A stretch of DNA of 64,000 nt from Streptomyces sp. NBC_01142 (GTDB lineage Bacteria > Actinomycetota > Actinomycetes > Streptomycetales > Streptomycetaceae). The stretch's first letter is position 1, and every line of letters starts with the position of its first letter. The notes under the pieces were generated by a model that ran no database searches, was not told the DNA's origin, and saw only the letters and a program-made list of their open reading frames with translations. This document shows positions 18,125 through 26,023 of this stretch, in pieces. A program made the translations under genes and the position numbers. The stretch lies in contig NZ_JAPEOR010000003.1 in the NCBI RefSeq assembly GCF_026341125.1, positions 310,001-374,000 of the forward strand, written 5' to 3'.

Positions 18125-18184
18125 GCGCAGTGCCGCGTCCCTGTGCAGTGCCGCGTCCCTGTGCAGTGCCGCGTCCCTGTGCAG
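18125..18184. repeat. 18-bp tandem repeat between convergent genes
   Basis: GTGCAGTGCCGCGTCCCT occurs three times in tandem (18125-18142 with one change, 18143-18160, 18161-18178) plus a 6-bp partial copy. It fills the space between the 3' ends of the flavoprotein and the F420 oxidoreductase. The preceding 100 bp is also rich in GCGTGCGCGG-like words. Likely a variable-number repeat arising by slippage. Confidence 0.85.
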
Positions 18185-18186
18185 AG

Positions 18187-18642
18187 TCACTTCACCGTGA
18201 TCCGGAAGACCGGGTGCTTGGGAGCGACGGCGCGCAGCTCCTCGTCGGAGGAGTCGGGGCCGACGCCGCCGAAGAACACGCCGACCTCGGCCTTCCAGCG
18301 CTTGAGGTAGATGCGCAGCAGGGTGGGCTTGTCGTCGTCCGCCACCTCCTCGGCGGTGAACACCTGGACGTGCTTGCCCAGATGCAGTTCACCGCCGCCC
18401 GCGGCGCGCATGTTGTGGGTCCACTGGACATGGCCGCGCGGGGCCACCAGGTACTGCTCTCCGTTCACCGTGAGCAGGTTGACGGGGGTGCGCCGCCATT
18501 CGCCGCTCTTGCGGCCTCGTACGGCGAGGACTCGGGAGCCCCAGACGCTGATGCCGCGCCGGGTCATCCATGCGACGGCTCGGTTGATGACATTGACGGT
18601 GATCCAGCCGGGCTTCATGACGTGTGCGGACAGCTCGGACAT
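18187..18642 (-). CDS. F420-type nitroreductase-family (DDN-like) oxidoreductase
   Basis: 151-residue protein resembling deazaflavin-dependent nitroreductases: an N-terminal helix with KPGWITVNVINRAVAWMTRRGI, the strand LAVRGRKSGEWRRTPVNLL that lines the cofactor phosphate site, and YLVAPRGHVQWTHNMRAAGGGEL. Members use F420H2 to reduce quinones or other electrophiles. It is divergent from a TetR gene with palindromic sites between, so it is very probably the regulator's target. The natural substrate may be the inducing compound. Confidence 0.88.
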   Translation of the reverse strand: MSELSAHVMKPGWITVNVINRAVAWMTRRGISVWGSRVLAVRGRKSGEWRRTPVNLLTVNGEQYLVAPRGHVQWTHNMRAAGGGELHLGKHVQVFTAEEVADDDKPTLLRIYLKRWKAEVGVFFGGVGPDSSDEELRAVAPKHPVFRITVK

Positions 18643-18665
18643 CGGGACTCCTTCGAAACTGTGAG

Positions 18666-18728
18666 CACTGCTCTCGCTTGAGAGCAGTGTGTACGAAAAT
18701 GGTGATCCAAAGCAAGAGCACTGCTCTC
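18666..18728. promoter_or_regulatory. TetR operators in the divergent promoter
   Basis: CACTGCTCTC (18666-18675) and GAGAGCAGTG (18680-18689) form a perfect 10-bp inverted repeat with a 4-base spacer. A second site repeats the half CACTGCTCTC at 18719-18728 inside the palindrome AGAGC-ACT-GCTCT (18715-18727). Two related sites between a TetR gene and its divergent neighbour strongly suggest operators for both promoters. Confidence 0.75.
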
Positions 18729-18768
18729 ATTTCAGTGCAGCGCTCTGAAAAGTGGCACACTGTCTCCC

Positions 18769-19578
18769 ATGAGCACAGTCCGAGGGGCCAGGGAACGGGC
18801 CCGTATCGAAGTCACCGCGGCAATCAAGGACGAGGCCCGCAAGCAGCTCGCGGCCGAGGGCGCCGCGAAGCTGTCCCTGCGCGCCGTCGCCCGCGAACTG
18901 GGGATGGTCTCCTCCGCCCTCTACCGCTACTTCCCCAGCCGCGACGACTTGCTGACCGCCCTGATCGTCGACGCCTACGACTCGGTCGGCACGGCCGCCG
19001 AGACCGCACTCGCGAAAGCAGACGCCGGAGCTCGGCTCGCAGAAGCAGACGCCGTAGCTGAGACCGAAACGGAAACCGAAGCCGAGACCGCCGCCGGCCC
19101 CGGTGCGACGGCCCGCCCGGCCCGCCACCTCGCCCGCTGGATCGCCCTCTGCTCGGCGGTACGCACCTGGGCCCTCGCCCACCCCCATGAGTACGCACTG
19201 ATCTACGGCTCCCCGGTCCCGGGCTACACCGCGCCCCAGGACACCATCGGCCCCGCCTCTCGCGTCGGACTCGCGCTGATCTCCGTCGCCCGCGACGCCC
19301 ACCGCGCGGACGGCATTGCGCTCCCCCCGCTCGCCGACGGACTGCGCCCCGAAGCACGCCGGCTCGCCGCCGACCTCGCTCCCGATCTGCCGCCCGCGGT
19401 CGTCGTGGCCCTGGTCGCCGCCTGGTCCCAGCTCTTCGGGCTGATCTCCTTCGAGCTCTTCGGCCAGTTCAACCGCGTGGTCGAGGAACGCGACGCCTTC
19501 TTCGCCCACTCCGCGGCCCGGCTCGCACACGAGGTCGGACTGCGTGGCGACCCCGGCGGCGTACTGCACAGGGAGTAG
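18769..19578 (+). CDS. TetR-family transcriptional regulator
   Basis: 269 residues. The N-terminal helix-turn-helix is typical: AAKLSLRAVARELGMVSSALYRYFPSRDDLLTALI (about 40-75). An Ala/Glu/Thr-rich linker (ETETETEAETAAGPG) of unusual length joins it to a WHG-type ligand domain with WALAHPHEYALIYGSP. It is divergent from the F420 oxidoreductase and probably represses it and itself through the palindromes at 18666-18728. The ATG lies just downstream of the operator cluster. Confidence 0.92.
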   Translation: MSTVRGARERARIEVTAAIKDEARKQLAAEGAAKLSLRAVARELGMVSSALYRYFPSRDDLLTALIVDAYDSVGTAAETALAKADAGARLAEADAVAETETETEAETAAGPGATARPARHLARWIALCSAVRTWALAHPHEYALIYGSPVPGYTAPQDTIGPASRVGLALISVARDAHRADGIALPPLADGLRPEARRLAADLAPDLPPAVVVALVAAWSQLFGLISFELFGQFNRVVEERDAFFAHSAARLAHEVGLRGDPGGVLHRE

Positions 19579-19636
19579 GCGTGATCGCCACGCCCGGCTG
19601 ACGCCTGCGTTCCCGGGCCCGGTCTAGCGTGGCGGT

Positions 19637-20872
19637 ATGGAAGAGCAGCGCGCCCGCAGATGTGGTGGTCCCCCCTGGGCCCGGGGCGGCGGACCACCGC
19701 TGATGCGGCTGTGGGAGGCGCGGCGCAACGCCGCCACGGTGCCCTGGCCCTCGACCCTCGCCCTGGCGGTGTTCGTCATGGTGGGGACCGGGTTCGCCGC
19801 GAAGGGGCAGGCGGCGACCAGCAGTCCGCTCGATGCTTTCGCGCGCGTACTGCTGCTTGCGGGCCCGGCGTTTCTTCTGCTGCGCAACCGACGGCCCGTC
19901 GTCGCGGTCTTCGGTGTCGCCGCGACGGCGCTGCTCTATCTGGCCGGGGGGTATCCCCACGGGCCGATCTTCATCACTGTCGCCGTGGGCTGCTTCGCCG
20001 CGGTCGTCTCCGGACACCGGAAGGCCGCCTGGTGGGCGCTCGGCGGCCTCTGGGCGGGGCATCTGCTGATCGCCCACTGGCTCTACGCCTACCTGCCACC
20101 CGGCACGGACGACGCCGCCCCCTGGGGGGAGGAGGTGGTGATCGCCGCGTGGGTGGTGGCGATCCTCGCCGGGTCGGAGCTCGTACGCATCCGGCGCGAG
20201 GTCTGGGCCCGGGAGCGCGCCGAGCGGGCCGCCTCGGAGAAGCGCCGCGCCGACGAGGAGCGGCTGCGGATCGCCCGCGAGCTGCACGATGTCCTCGCCC
20301 ACTCCATTTCGGTCATCAACGTCCAGGCGGGCGTGGGTCTCGCCCTGCTCGACAACGATCCCGAACAGGCACGCACCGCGCTCACCACCATCAAGGCGGC
20401 GAGCAAGGAGGCCCTCGGCGAGGTCCGGCAGGTCCTCGACACACTGCGTACGCAGGGCGACGCTCCCCGCGCGCCCGCTCCCGGTCTCGACCGCCTTCCC
20501 GAACTCGTCGAACAGGCCGCGAGTACCGGCCTGAGCGTCGAGACCGAGACGGCGGGCGAGCGCGTGCCCCTCCCGCCGGGCGCCGATCTCGCCGCCTTCC
20601 GGATCGTCCAGGAGGCCCTGACCAATGTCGTACGCCACTCGGGCTCGCGCACCGCGCGGGTACGGATCGCGTACGCGCCCGGCCGCCTCGAACTCCGTAT
20701 CGACGACGAAGGCCCGGCCACCGGCTCGGACGCGGGCGGCAGCGGCAACGGGCTGGCCGGAATGCGGGAGCGGGCCGCCGCTCTCGGTGGCACGATCGAG
20801 GCGGGTCCGCGACCGGACGGCGGCTTCCGGGTACGGGCCGACCTCCCTGTGCGGCCGAAGGAGACGATGTGA
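19637..20872 (+). CDS. NarL-type sensor histidine kinase
   Basis: 411 residues. Four to five membrane helices occupy the N-terminal 180 residues with little extracytosolic sequence, followed by the HisKA_3 dimerisation helix with the phospho-acceptor His in RELHDVLAHSISV (His near 217), and a HATPase_c domain (EALTNVVRHS N-box, GNGLAGMRERAAALGG G-box). Stop codon and response-regulator start overlap in ATGTGA, so the pair is co-translated. The signal is probably sensed in or near the membrane; nothing reveals its identity. Confidence 0.93.
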   Translation: MEEQRARRCGGPPWARGGGPPLMRLWEARRNAATVPWPSTLALAVFVMVGTGFAAKGQAATSSPLDAFARVLLLAGPAFLLLRNRRPVVAVFGVAATALLYLAGGYPHGPIFITVAVGCFAAVVSGHRKAAWWALGGLWAGHLLIAHWLYAYLPPGTDDAAPWGEEVVIAAWVVAILAGSELVRIRREVWARERAERAASEKRRADEERLRIARELHDVLAHSISVINVQAGVGLALLDNDPEQARTALTTIKAASKEALGEVRQVLDTLRTQGDAPRAPAPGLDRLPELVEQAASTGLSVETETAGERVPLPPGADLAAFRIVQEALTNVVRHSGSRTARVRIAYAPGRLELRIDDEGPATGSDAGGSGNGLAGMRERAAALGGTIEAGPRPDGGFRVRADLPVRPKETM

Positions 20873-21534
20873 TCCGCGTACTGCTCGCCGACGATCAGCT
20901 GCTGGTCAGGGCAGGCTTCAGAGCGCTGCTCGACGCCCAGCAGGACATCGGGGTCACGGGCGAGGCCGCCGACGGCGAGGAAGCGGTGCGTCTGGTGCAC
21001 GAACTGCGCCCCGACGTCGTGCTGATGGACATCCGTATGCCGCTGCTCGACGGTCTCGCGGCCACCCGCCGGATCACCGAGGACGAGCGGCTGAACGGTG
21101 TGAAGGTGGTCATGCTCACCACCTTCGAGCTCGACGAATACGTCTTCGAGGCGATCCGCTCCGGTGCCTCCGGCTTCCTGGTGAAGGACACCGAGCCGGA
21201 GGAACTGCTGCGTGCGGTACGGGCGGTGGTGGAAGGGGACGCGCTGCTGTCGCCGGGAGTGACCCGCCGTCTCATCGCCGAGTTCGCGGCCCGCTCCAAG
21301 GCGCCCGCGGACGCCGACGGTCTGGGCGCACTCACCGAACGGGAGCGGGAGGTGATGGCCCTGGTCGGCATCGGCCTGTCCAACGAGGAGATCGCCCGCC
21401 GACTGGTCGTCAGCCCGCTCACCGCCAAGACACATGTGAGCCGCACGATGGTGAAGCTCGGAGCCCGCGACCGGGCCCAACTGGTGGTACTGGCCTATGA
21501 GTCGGGGCTGGTACGGCCGGGCTGGCTCGGCTGA
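20869..21534 (+). CDS. NarL/LuxR-family response regulator
   Basis: 221 residues from a GTG that overlaps the kinase stop. Receiver domain with acidic pair ADDQ, phospho-acceptor Asp54 in VLMDIRMP, Thr in LTTFELDEY and Lys in FLVKDTEP; C-terminal LuxR helix-turn-helix LTEREREVMALVGIGLSNEEIARRLVVSPLTAKTHVSRTMVKL. A partner of the upstream kinase. The gene runs 40 bp into the convergent DUF6332-type gene. Target genes are not apparent here. Confidence 0.94.
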   Translation: MIRVLLADDQLLVRAGFRALLDAQQDIGVTGEAADGEEAVRLVHELRPDVVLMDIRMPLLDGLAATRRITEDERLNGVKVVMLTTFELDEYVFEAIRSGASGFLVKDTEPEELLRAVRAVVEGDALLSPGVTRRLIAEFAARSKAPADADGLGALTEREREVMALVGIGLSNEEIARRLVVSPLTAKTHVSRTMVKLGARDRAQLVVLAYESGLVRPGWLG

Positions 21535-21782
21535 GCCGGCGGCCGGGGGGACGTACCGGAGAAGCGCCACAGCACGGTCACCACGCGTACGACGAAGGTG
21601 ACGGCCGCTGCCGCACAGCCCGCGACGAGCAGTCCGCGCTCGGCGGCGTACGGCAGAGCGAACATCAGCTTCGGTCCCGCGATCACCCCGAAGACCAGGG
21701 CCGCGACGAGGACCGCGCTCAGCAGCGCGTACCCGATCTCGACCGTCATGGCGTCCCGGTCCGCCTGCGTACGTCTGCCCAT
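21495..21782 (-). CDS. Small DUF6332-like membrane protein
   Basis: 95 residues with two membrane helices (ALLSAVLVAALVFGVIAG and RGLLVAGCAAAAVTFVVRVVTVLW). The start MGRRTQADRDAMTVEIGYALL is preferred over a GTG/ATG 12 codons upstream because it matches the short N terminus I associate with DUF6332. Convergent with the response regulator, overlapping it by 40 bp. Function unknown; family assignment from memory, moderate. Confidence 0.65.
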   Translation of the reverse strand: MGRRTQADRDAMTVEIGYALLSAVLVAALVFGVIAGPKLMFALPYAAERGLLVAGCAAAAVTFVVRVVTVLWRFSGTSPRPPAQPSQPGRTSPDS

Positions 21783-21871
21783 GTCCGAAGTGTCACAGGG
21801 GCGGCGGCCGACGGGCAAGAGCTCCGCGTCGGCCGCCGCCCCGCCGCGAAGCGGGGTGTGCAGGGGGTGTA

Positions 21872-23356
21872 TCAGTCGTGCACCGCCACGCGCTCGGGCT
21901 CGTCCGCGTTCTCCTGGAGGGACTTGACGACCACGACGCTCTGCGTGGTGCCACGGCGCGTACGCAGACCGGTCAGCGTGATGAGCAGTCCGGCTACGGC
22001 GACGGCCGTCACCACGACCAGCCCGGGCCGGAAGCTGTCCAGCACCTCCTGCGGAGAGCCCGCCTCACCGCCTGCCGTGATCACCGCGGTGACGACAGCG
22101 AGGAAGATCGCCCCGCCGACCTGGATCGAGGTGTTCAGCAGGCCGGAGACCATGCCCTGTTCGTGGTCCTCCACGCCATTGGTGGCCTGGATGTTGAGCG
22201 AGGGGAAGACCAGTGCGCAGGCGGCGCCGATGAGCAGCATCGAGGGCAGGATCACCGCGGCATAGCTCGGTGCGAGGTCGATCCGGAGGAAGAGCGCGTA
22301 CCCGATGACCAGCAGGGTGAGGCCGGTGGCTATCACGCGGGGTGTGCCGAACCGGTCCACGACCGAGCCGATCTTCGTCGAGGAGAGCGCCACCAGCGCA
22401 CCCGCCGGAAGGAAGGCCAGCGCCGTCTGCAACGCCGACCAGCCGAGCAGGGACTGCATGTACTGCGTGACGAGGAACTGGAAACCGACGTACGAGCCGA
22501 AGAAGGTGGCGGCACCGAGGTTGGCCCGGATCTGGCTGCCCGAGCGCAGCACCCCCAGCCGGATCAGCGGGTGCGAGCTGCGCCGTTCGATCGCGACGAA
22601 GACGGTCAGCAGTGCGGCGACGGCGAGGAAGGACAGCAGGGTGCGCGCCGAGGCCCAGCCCGCCTCGGGGGCCTGCACGACGGTGAAGACGAGCAGCAGC
22701 ATCGAGGCCGTGCCGGTGACGGCGCCCGGCACGTCGTATCCCTTTCCGGCGCCGTCGCGGCTGCTCCGCGGGATCAGCTTGATTCCGGCCACGAGCGCGA
22801 TCAGGGCGACAGGCGCGGGCAGCAGCATCGTCAGGCGCCAGCTCACCTCGGTGAGCAGTCCGGACAGGACCAGGCCCATGGAGAAGCCGGTGGCGGCGCA
22901 GGTGGTGTAGATGGCCAGCGCGCGGTTGCGCTGGGGGCCTTCCTTGAAGGTGGTGGTGATGATGGAGAGCCCCGCCGGCGCGGTGAACGCGGCACTCAGC
23001 CCCTTGATGAAGCGGCTGGCGATCAGCAGCGGTCCGGAGTCGACGAGCCCGCCGAGCAGGGAGGCGAGCGCGAAGACGGCGAGCGCGATCAGGAAGACCC
23101 GGCGGCGGCCGAGCAGGTCGGCCGCGCGGCCTCCGAGCAGCAGCAGACCGCCGTATCCGAGGATGTAGCCGCTGACGATCCACTGCAGGCTCGCGGTGGA
23201 CAGGTCGAGATCGGTGGCGATCGAGGGCAGGGCGACGCCGACCATCGAGACGTCGAGGGCGTCGAGGAACATCGCGGCGCAGAGCACGAGCAGGGTGCCC
23301 CACAGCCGCGGGCTCCAACGCTCCTGCGGTACGGGGACGTTGAGCGGAGAGATCAT
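21872..23356 (-). CDS. MFS drug-efflux-type transporter
   Basis: 494-residue major facilitator with 14 predicted membrane helices, EmrB/QacA (DHA2) type. Visible are AMFLDALDVSMVGVALPSIATDL in helix 1, GGRAADLLGRRRVFLIAL (motif A) between helices 2 and 3, and a PLIRLGVLRS loop in the centre. It likely exports a toxic compound by proton antiport. Start ATG 23356 has no Shine-Dalgarno; a TACTGT seven bases upstream with TTGCAG 16 bp further up suggests a leaderless transcript. The divergent MarR gene is the likely repressor. Confidence 0.9.
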   Translation of the reverse strand: MISPLNVPVPQERWSPRLWGTLLVLCAAMFLDALDVSMVGVALPSIATDLDLSTASLQWIVSGYILGYGGLLLLGGRAADLLGRRRVFLIALAVFALASLLGGLVDSGPLLIASRFIKGLSAAFTAPAGLSIITTTFKEGPQRNRALAIYTTCAATGFSMGLVLSGLLTEVSWRLTMLLPAPVALIALVAGIKLIPRSSRDGAGKGYDVPGAVTGTASMLLLVFTVVQAPEAGWASARTLLSFLAVAALLTVFVAIERRSSHPLIRLGVLRSGSQIRANLGAATFFGSYVGFQFLVTQYMQSLLGWSALQTALAFLPAGALVALSSTKIGSVVDRFGTPRVIATGLTLLVIGYALFLRIDLAPSYAAVILPSMLLIGAACALVFPSLNIQATNGVEDHEQGMVSGLLNTSIQVGGAIFLAVVTAVITAGGEAGSPQEVLDSFRPGLVVVTAVAVAGLLITLTGLRTRRGTTQSVVVVKSLQENADEPERVAVHD

Positions 23357-23443
23357 GAGGAGGACAGTACATGCATGCGCATTGACTGCAAGTGCATTTA
23401 ATTCCGGTGCAACAAAGTGAGTGATTTCTGCTAACGTGCGCCC
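23357..23443. promoter_or_regulatory. MFS/MarR divergent promoter and operator region
   Basis: Read on the minus strand, TTGCAG and TACTGT spaced by 16 bp lie just before the MFS ATG and fit a leaderless promoter. The same stretch contains ATGCGCAT (perfect palindrome) and the half-sites TGCATGCGCA and TGCAAGTGCA, plausible MarR sites that would overlap this promoter. Confidence 0.5.
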
Positions 23444-23857
23444 ATGGCAGCGAAGAAGTCCGAGCGAGCGCTCGCGGAGGAGTGGCGCGATGTCCTCGCG
23501 CTGCATGCCCGTACGATCTGCGAGCTCGACCGCGCGCTGCATCAGCACGGGCTGGGCGCCAGTGACTTCGAGGTCCTGGACGTGCTCGCCGAGGAGTCGT
23601 CGGACGGCGGCGGCTGTGCGTACCGCGTCCAGGAGCTTGCGGCCCGGGTCCATCTCAGTCAGAGCGCCCTGTCACGCCTGGTCGCGCGGCTGGAAAAGGA
23701 CGGTCTGGTGACGCGCGCGATGTGCAGTGAGGACCGGCGGGGTGTACGGGTCGTGCTCACCGATGCCGGACGGGCCCGCCATGCCGACGTGCTGCCGCTG
23801 CAGCGCGCGGTGCTCTCCCGGATGCTGCCGGACCCGTCCTCCCCGCCGTCCGTGTAA
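23444..23857 (+). CDS. MarR-family transcriptional regulator
   Basis: 137 residues with the winged helix of MarR proteins: ASDFEVLDVLAEE, AARVHLSQSALSRLVARLEKDGLVTR recognition helix, then the wing CSEDRRGVRVVLTDAGRA. Somewhat short at the C terminus after the dimerisation helix. Divergent from the MFS exporter 87 bp away, so presumably its repressor, relieved by a small ligand. Ends 6 bp from the convergent maleylpyruvate-isomerase-like gene. Confidence 0.9.
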   Translation: MAAKKSERALAEEWRDVLALHARTICELDRALHQHGLGASDFEVLDVLAEESSDGGGCAYRVQELAARVHLSQSALSRLVARLEKDGLVTRAMCSEDRRGVRVVLTDAGRARHADVLPLQRAVLSRMLPDPSSPPSV

Positions 23858-23863
23858 GAGGGC

Positions 23864-24607
23864 CTACGACCAGGTGATGGCGGACTGCTCGCGCCACAGC
23901 TGCGCAAGCTCCGCGTCGCCGGTGACGGACGCGGCCGTGAGCGGCAGCCGGTTCCAGAGCGCCAGATAGAGCTGCTCGGCCGTTCCGCTCAACTCGCAGT
24001 CCGCAGGCCCCTCTTCGGTGCGCTCCGTCTGTGCGGGCTCCGTCGAGAGTCGTACGGTCCATACGTCGTCCGTGTCGATGGCCCGTACGCGAAGGATGCG
24101 CACCTCCTTCGTCCGCACCCGGCTCTTGGGGCGGGCGTGGAAGGCGCACAGCAGCTCGTCGATGCCGTCCGCGGCGAAGGCCGCGGCGACCGTTCCCGGT
24201 TTCCCGGCGAGCGCCGACTCGGCGTCCGCCCGGTGGATGGAGGTCTCGTGCGCCTGCCGCCGTGCCCAGAACGCGAGCGGTGAGGGCGCAGGCAGGAAGG
24301 TCCAGCACTCCACATCCGCCGGTGCCTCGCTCAGCGCGGCCACCAGGAGACCGTGCCCCTCCCTGAACCACTCCAGCAGCTCGTCCCCGTCGAGATCGGG
24401 CTCGCCCGCGCCGGGATGGAAGGAGGTGTGACCCTCGTTCACGAAGGCCGTCGCCCAGCGGTGGACCGTGCCCGTGTGGCGCAGCAGGTCACGTACGTTC
24501 CAGCCGGGGCAGGTCGGTACGGCCGCTTCCGGGCCCGCCTCGGAGGCGGCCGTGGCCAGCAACTGGCCCTCGCGCACGAGGGCCTTGATCAGCCCAGCGG
24601 TCTCCAT
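23864..24607 (-). CDS. Maleylpyruvate-isomerase N-domain (DinB-like) protein
   Basis: 247 residues. The N-terminal mycothiol-dependent maleylpyruvate-isomerase-type domain shows ATAASEAGPEAAVPTCPGWNVRDLLRHTGTVHRWA, the conserved PGWxVxDLxxHxGxVHRW metal-binding pattern, and a second His in RRQAHETSIHRADAE. A C-terminal domain follows with the typical LSGTAEQLYLALWNRLP. Function is usually unknown; a mycothiol-linked transferase or isomerase role is possible. Start METAGLIKAL lies 19 bp inside the end of the upstream MFS gene, so the two are probably co-transcribed. Confidence 0.85.
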   Translation of the reverse strand: METAGLIKALVREGQLLATAASEAGPEAAVPTCPGWNVRDLLRHTGTVHRWATAFVNEGHTSFHPGAGEPDLDGDELLEWFREGHGLLVAALSEAPADVECWTFLPAPSPLAFWARRQAHETSIHRADAESALAGKPGTVAAAFAADGIDELLCAFHARPKSRVRTKEVRILRVRAIDTDDVWTVRLSTEPAQTERTEEGPADCELSGTAEQLYLALWNRLPLTAASVTGDAELAQLWREQSAITWS

Positions 24608-25947
24608 GCGGGTGATTGTGCCAGTGGGGACCGGTCTGCGGCAGATCCGTCGTACGGACACAGCGGCGCAGCGGGTGCCCCTTCGATGGTCACCTCCGAC
24701 GGGTCCGGGAGGCCCGAGTACGGCTCATCAGCCGTACGGGGCACCGAGGCGTTCCGTGCCCCGTATCCGATCAGCGCCGCACCGGCCGCGAGAGCCGCCA
24801 CCGTCGTCAGTGCGGCCGGCAGTGAGAACCAGTCGGCGAGGAACCCGATCGCGGGCGGTCCGAGGAGCATCCCGCCGTAGCCGAGCGTGGACGCGGCCGC
24901 GACCCCACCGGGTCCGGCGAGTGCTCCCGCCCTGGCCACCGCCACCGGGAAGATGTTCGCCAGACCCAGGCCGGTCACGGCGAAGCCCAGCAGCGTGAGC
25001 CACGCGGTGGGCGCGAGGGCGCCGAGCAGCATGCCGGCCGCCGCCGTCGTCCCGCCCGCGACAAGAGTGCGGGTCTGGCCGAGCCGCTCCAGCAGGGTCG
25101 TACCGGTGAGCCTCCCGGCCGTCATGGCCAGCGCGAACAGCGAGTAGCCGGCGGCGGCGACGCCCGGATGGGCATGCAGATCCTGTTCGAGGTGGAGCGC
25201 GCCCCAGTCGGCCATCGCTCCTTCCCCGTACGCCGTGCAGAGCGCGATCACGCCGAAGAGCACGACGAGCCGGCGGGTGCGGCCCTGAAGGCGGCGCGGC
25301 CGGGGCTCCCACGTCCTCTTTTCGGCGCCGGGCGCCGGGTGGCGGAGCAGGGCGGGCCCCGCGGCGGCGGTGACCAGCAGGCCGACACCGGTGAGGGTCA
25401 GCAGATGCACGGTGGGGGACAGGCCGCCCGCGACCAGCCCGCCGAGGCCCGCGCCGATCATTCCGCCGAGGCTGAACGCCGCGTGGAAGCTCGGCATCAC
25501 GGGCCGCCGCATGGCCCCGACGAGATCGACCGCGGCGCTGTTCATGGCGACATTGATCCCGCCGTACGCGGCCCCGAACACCAGCAGCACCAGCCCGAGG
25601 GCGAGCGCCGAATGCGTCAGCGGCGGGAGCGCGATGCTCAGCGACAGCAGTACGCCGCTGGCGACCGTCACCGGGTGGCTGCCGAAGCGGCGGCAGAGAC
25701 GGCCGGTGAGCGTCATCGTCACCACGGCGCCTGCCGACACCCCGAGCAGGGCGAGGCCCAGGTCGCTCGCCGAGGAGCCGGTCTGCTGCTTGATGGCGGG
25801 GATGCGGACGACCCAGCCGGCGAAGAGAAAGCCGTCGAGGGCGAAGAAGATGGTCAGGGCGGCGCGGAGGCGGGCCAGGGGGAGTGCGGCGGTGTTTCCG
25901 CCCGGTCCCCCCGGTGCGGCCGTCCGTAGTTTGTTTAGTAGCGGCAC
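24589..25947 (-). CDS. MFS transporter (FucP/YbjJ-like)
   Basis: About 452 residues from GTG 25947 (MPLLNKLRTAAPGG), 12 predicted helices, including IFFALDGFLFAGWVVRIPAIKQQ in helix 1 and AFSLGGMIGAGLGGLVAGG. The general form resembles YbjJ-like MFS carriers with the WxxRIPxIK signature. A longer frame begins at 25983 but GGTGAG just upstream favours 25947. A XylR-like palindrome overlaps the start. Divergent from a ROK regulator, which probably controls it. Substrate unknown, possibly a sugar given ROK control. Confidence 0.86.
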   Translation of the reverse strand: MPLLNKLRTAAPGGPGGNTAALPLARLRAALTIFFALDGFLFAGWVVRIPAIKQQTGSSASDLGLALLGVSAGAVVTMTLTGRLCRRFGSHPVTVASGVLLSLSIALPPLTHSALALGLVLLVFGAAYGGINVAMNSAAVDLVGAMRRPVMPSFHAAFSLGGMIGAGLGGLVAGGLSPTVHLLTLTGVGLLVTAAAGPALLRHPAPGAEKRTWEPRPRRLQGRTRRLVVLFGVIALCTAYGEGAMADWGALHLEQDLHAHPGVAAAGYSLFALAMTAGRLTGTTLLERLGQTRTLVAGGTTAAAGMLLGALAPTAWLTLLGFAVTGLGLANIFPVAVARAGALAGPGGVAAASTLGYGGMLLGPPAIGFLADWFSLPAALTTVAALAAGAALIGYGARNASVPRTADEPYSGLPDPSEVTIEGAPAAPLCPYDGSAADRSPLAQSPAWRPLG

Positions 25948-25952
25948 AAACT
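25928..25952. promoter_or_regulatory. XylR-like ROK operator over the MFS start
   Basis: AGTTTGT (25928-25934) and ACAAACT (25946-25952) are perfect inverted arms separated by 11 bp. This closely resembles the operator of Bacillus XylR, itself a ROK repressor (AGTTTGTTT-N-ACAAACT form, from memory). It sits between the MFS and ROK genes, overlapping the MFS start codon. Confidence 0.6.
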
Positions 25953-26023
25953 CACCATAGAGGCCGGAACCCGATCCGTACAAGGCGGCTGACCCGCCTC
26001 CGGATCATGGGAGACTCGCCTCC

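Noticed and set aside
18125..18184. CRISPR array
   Set aside because: The repeats are directly tandem without unique spacers and there are no cas genes.
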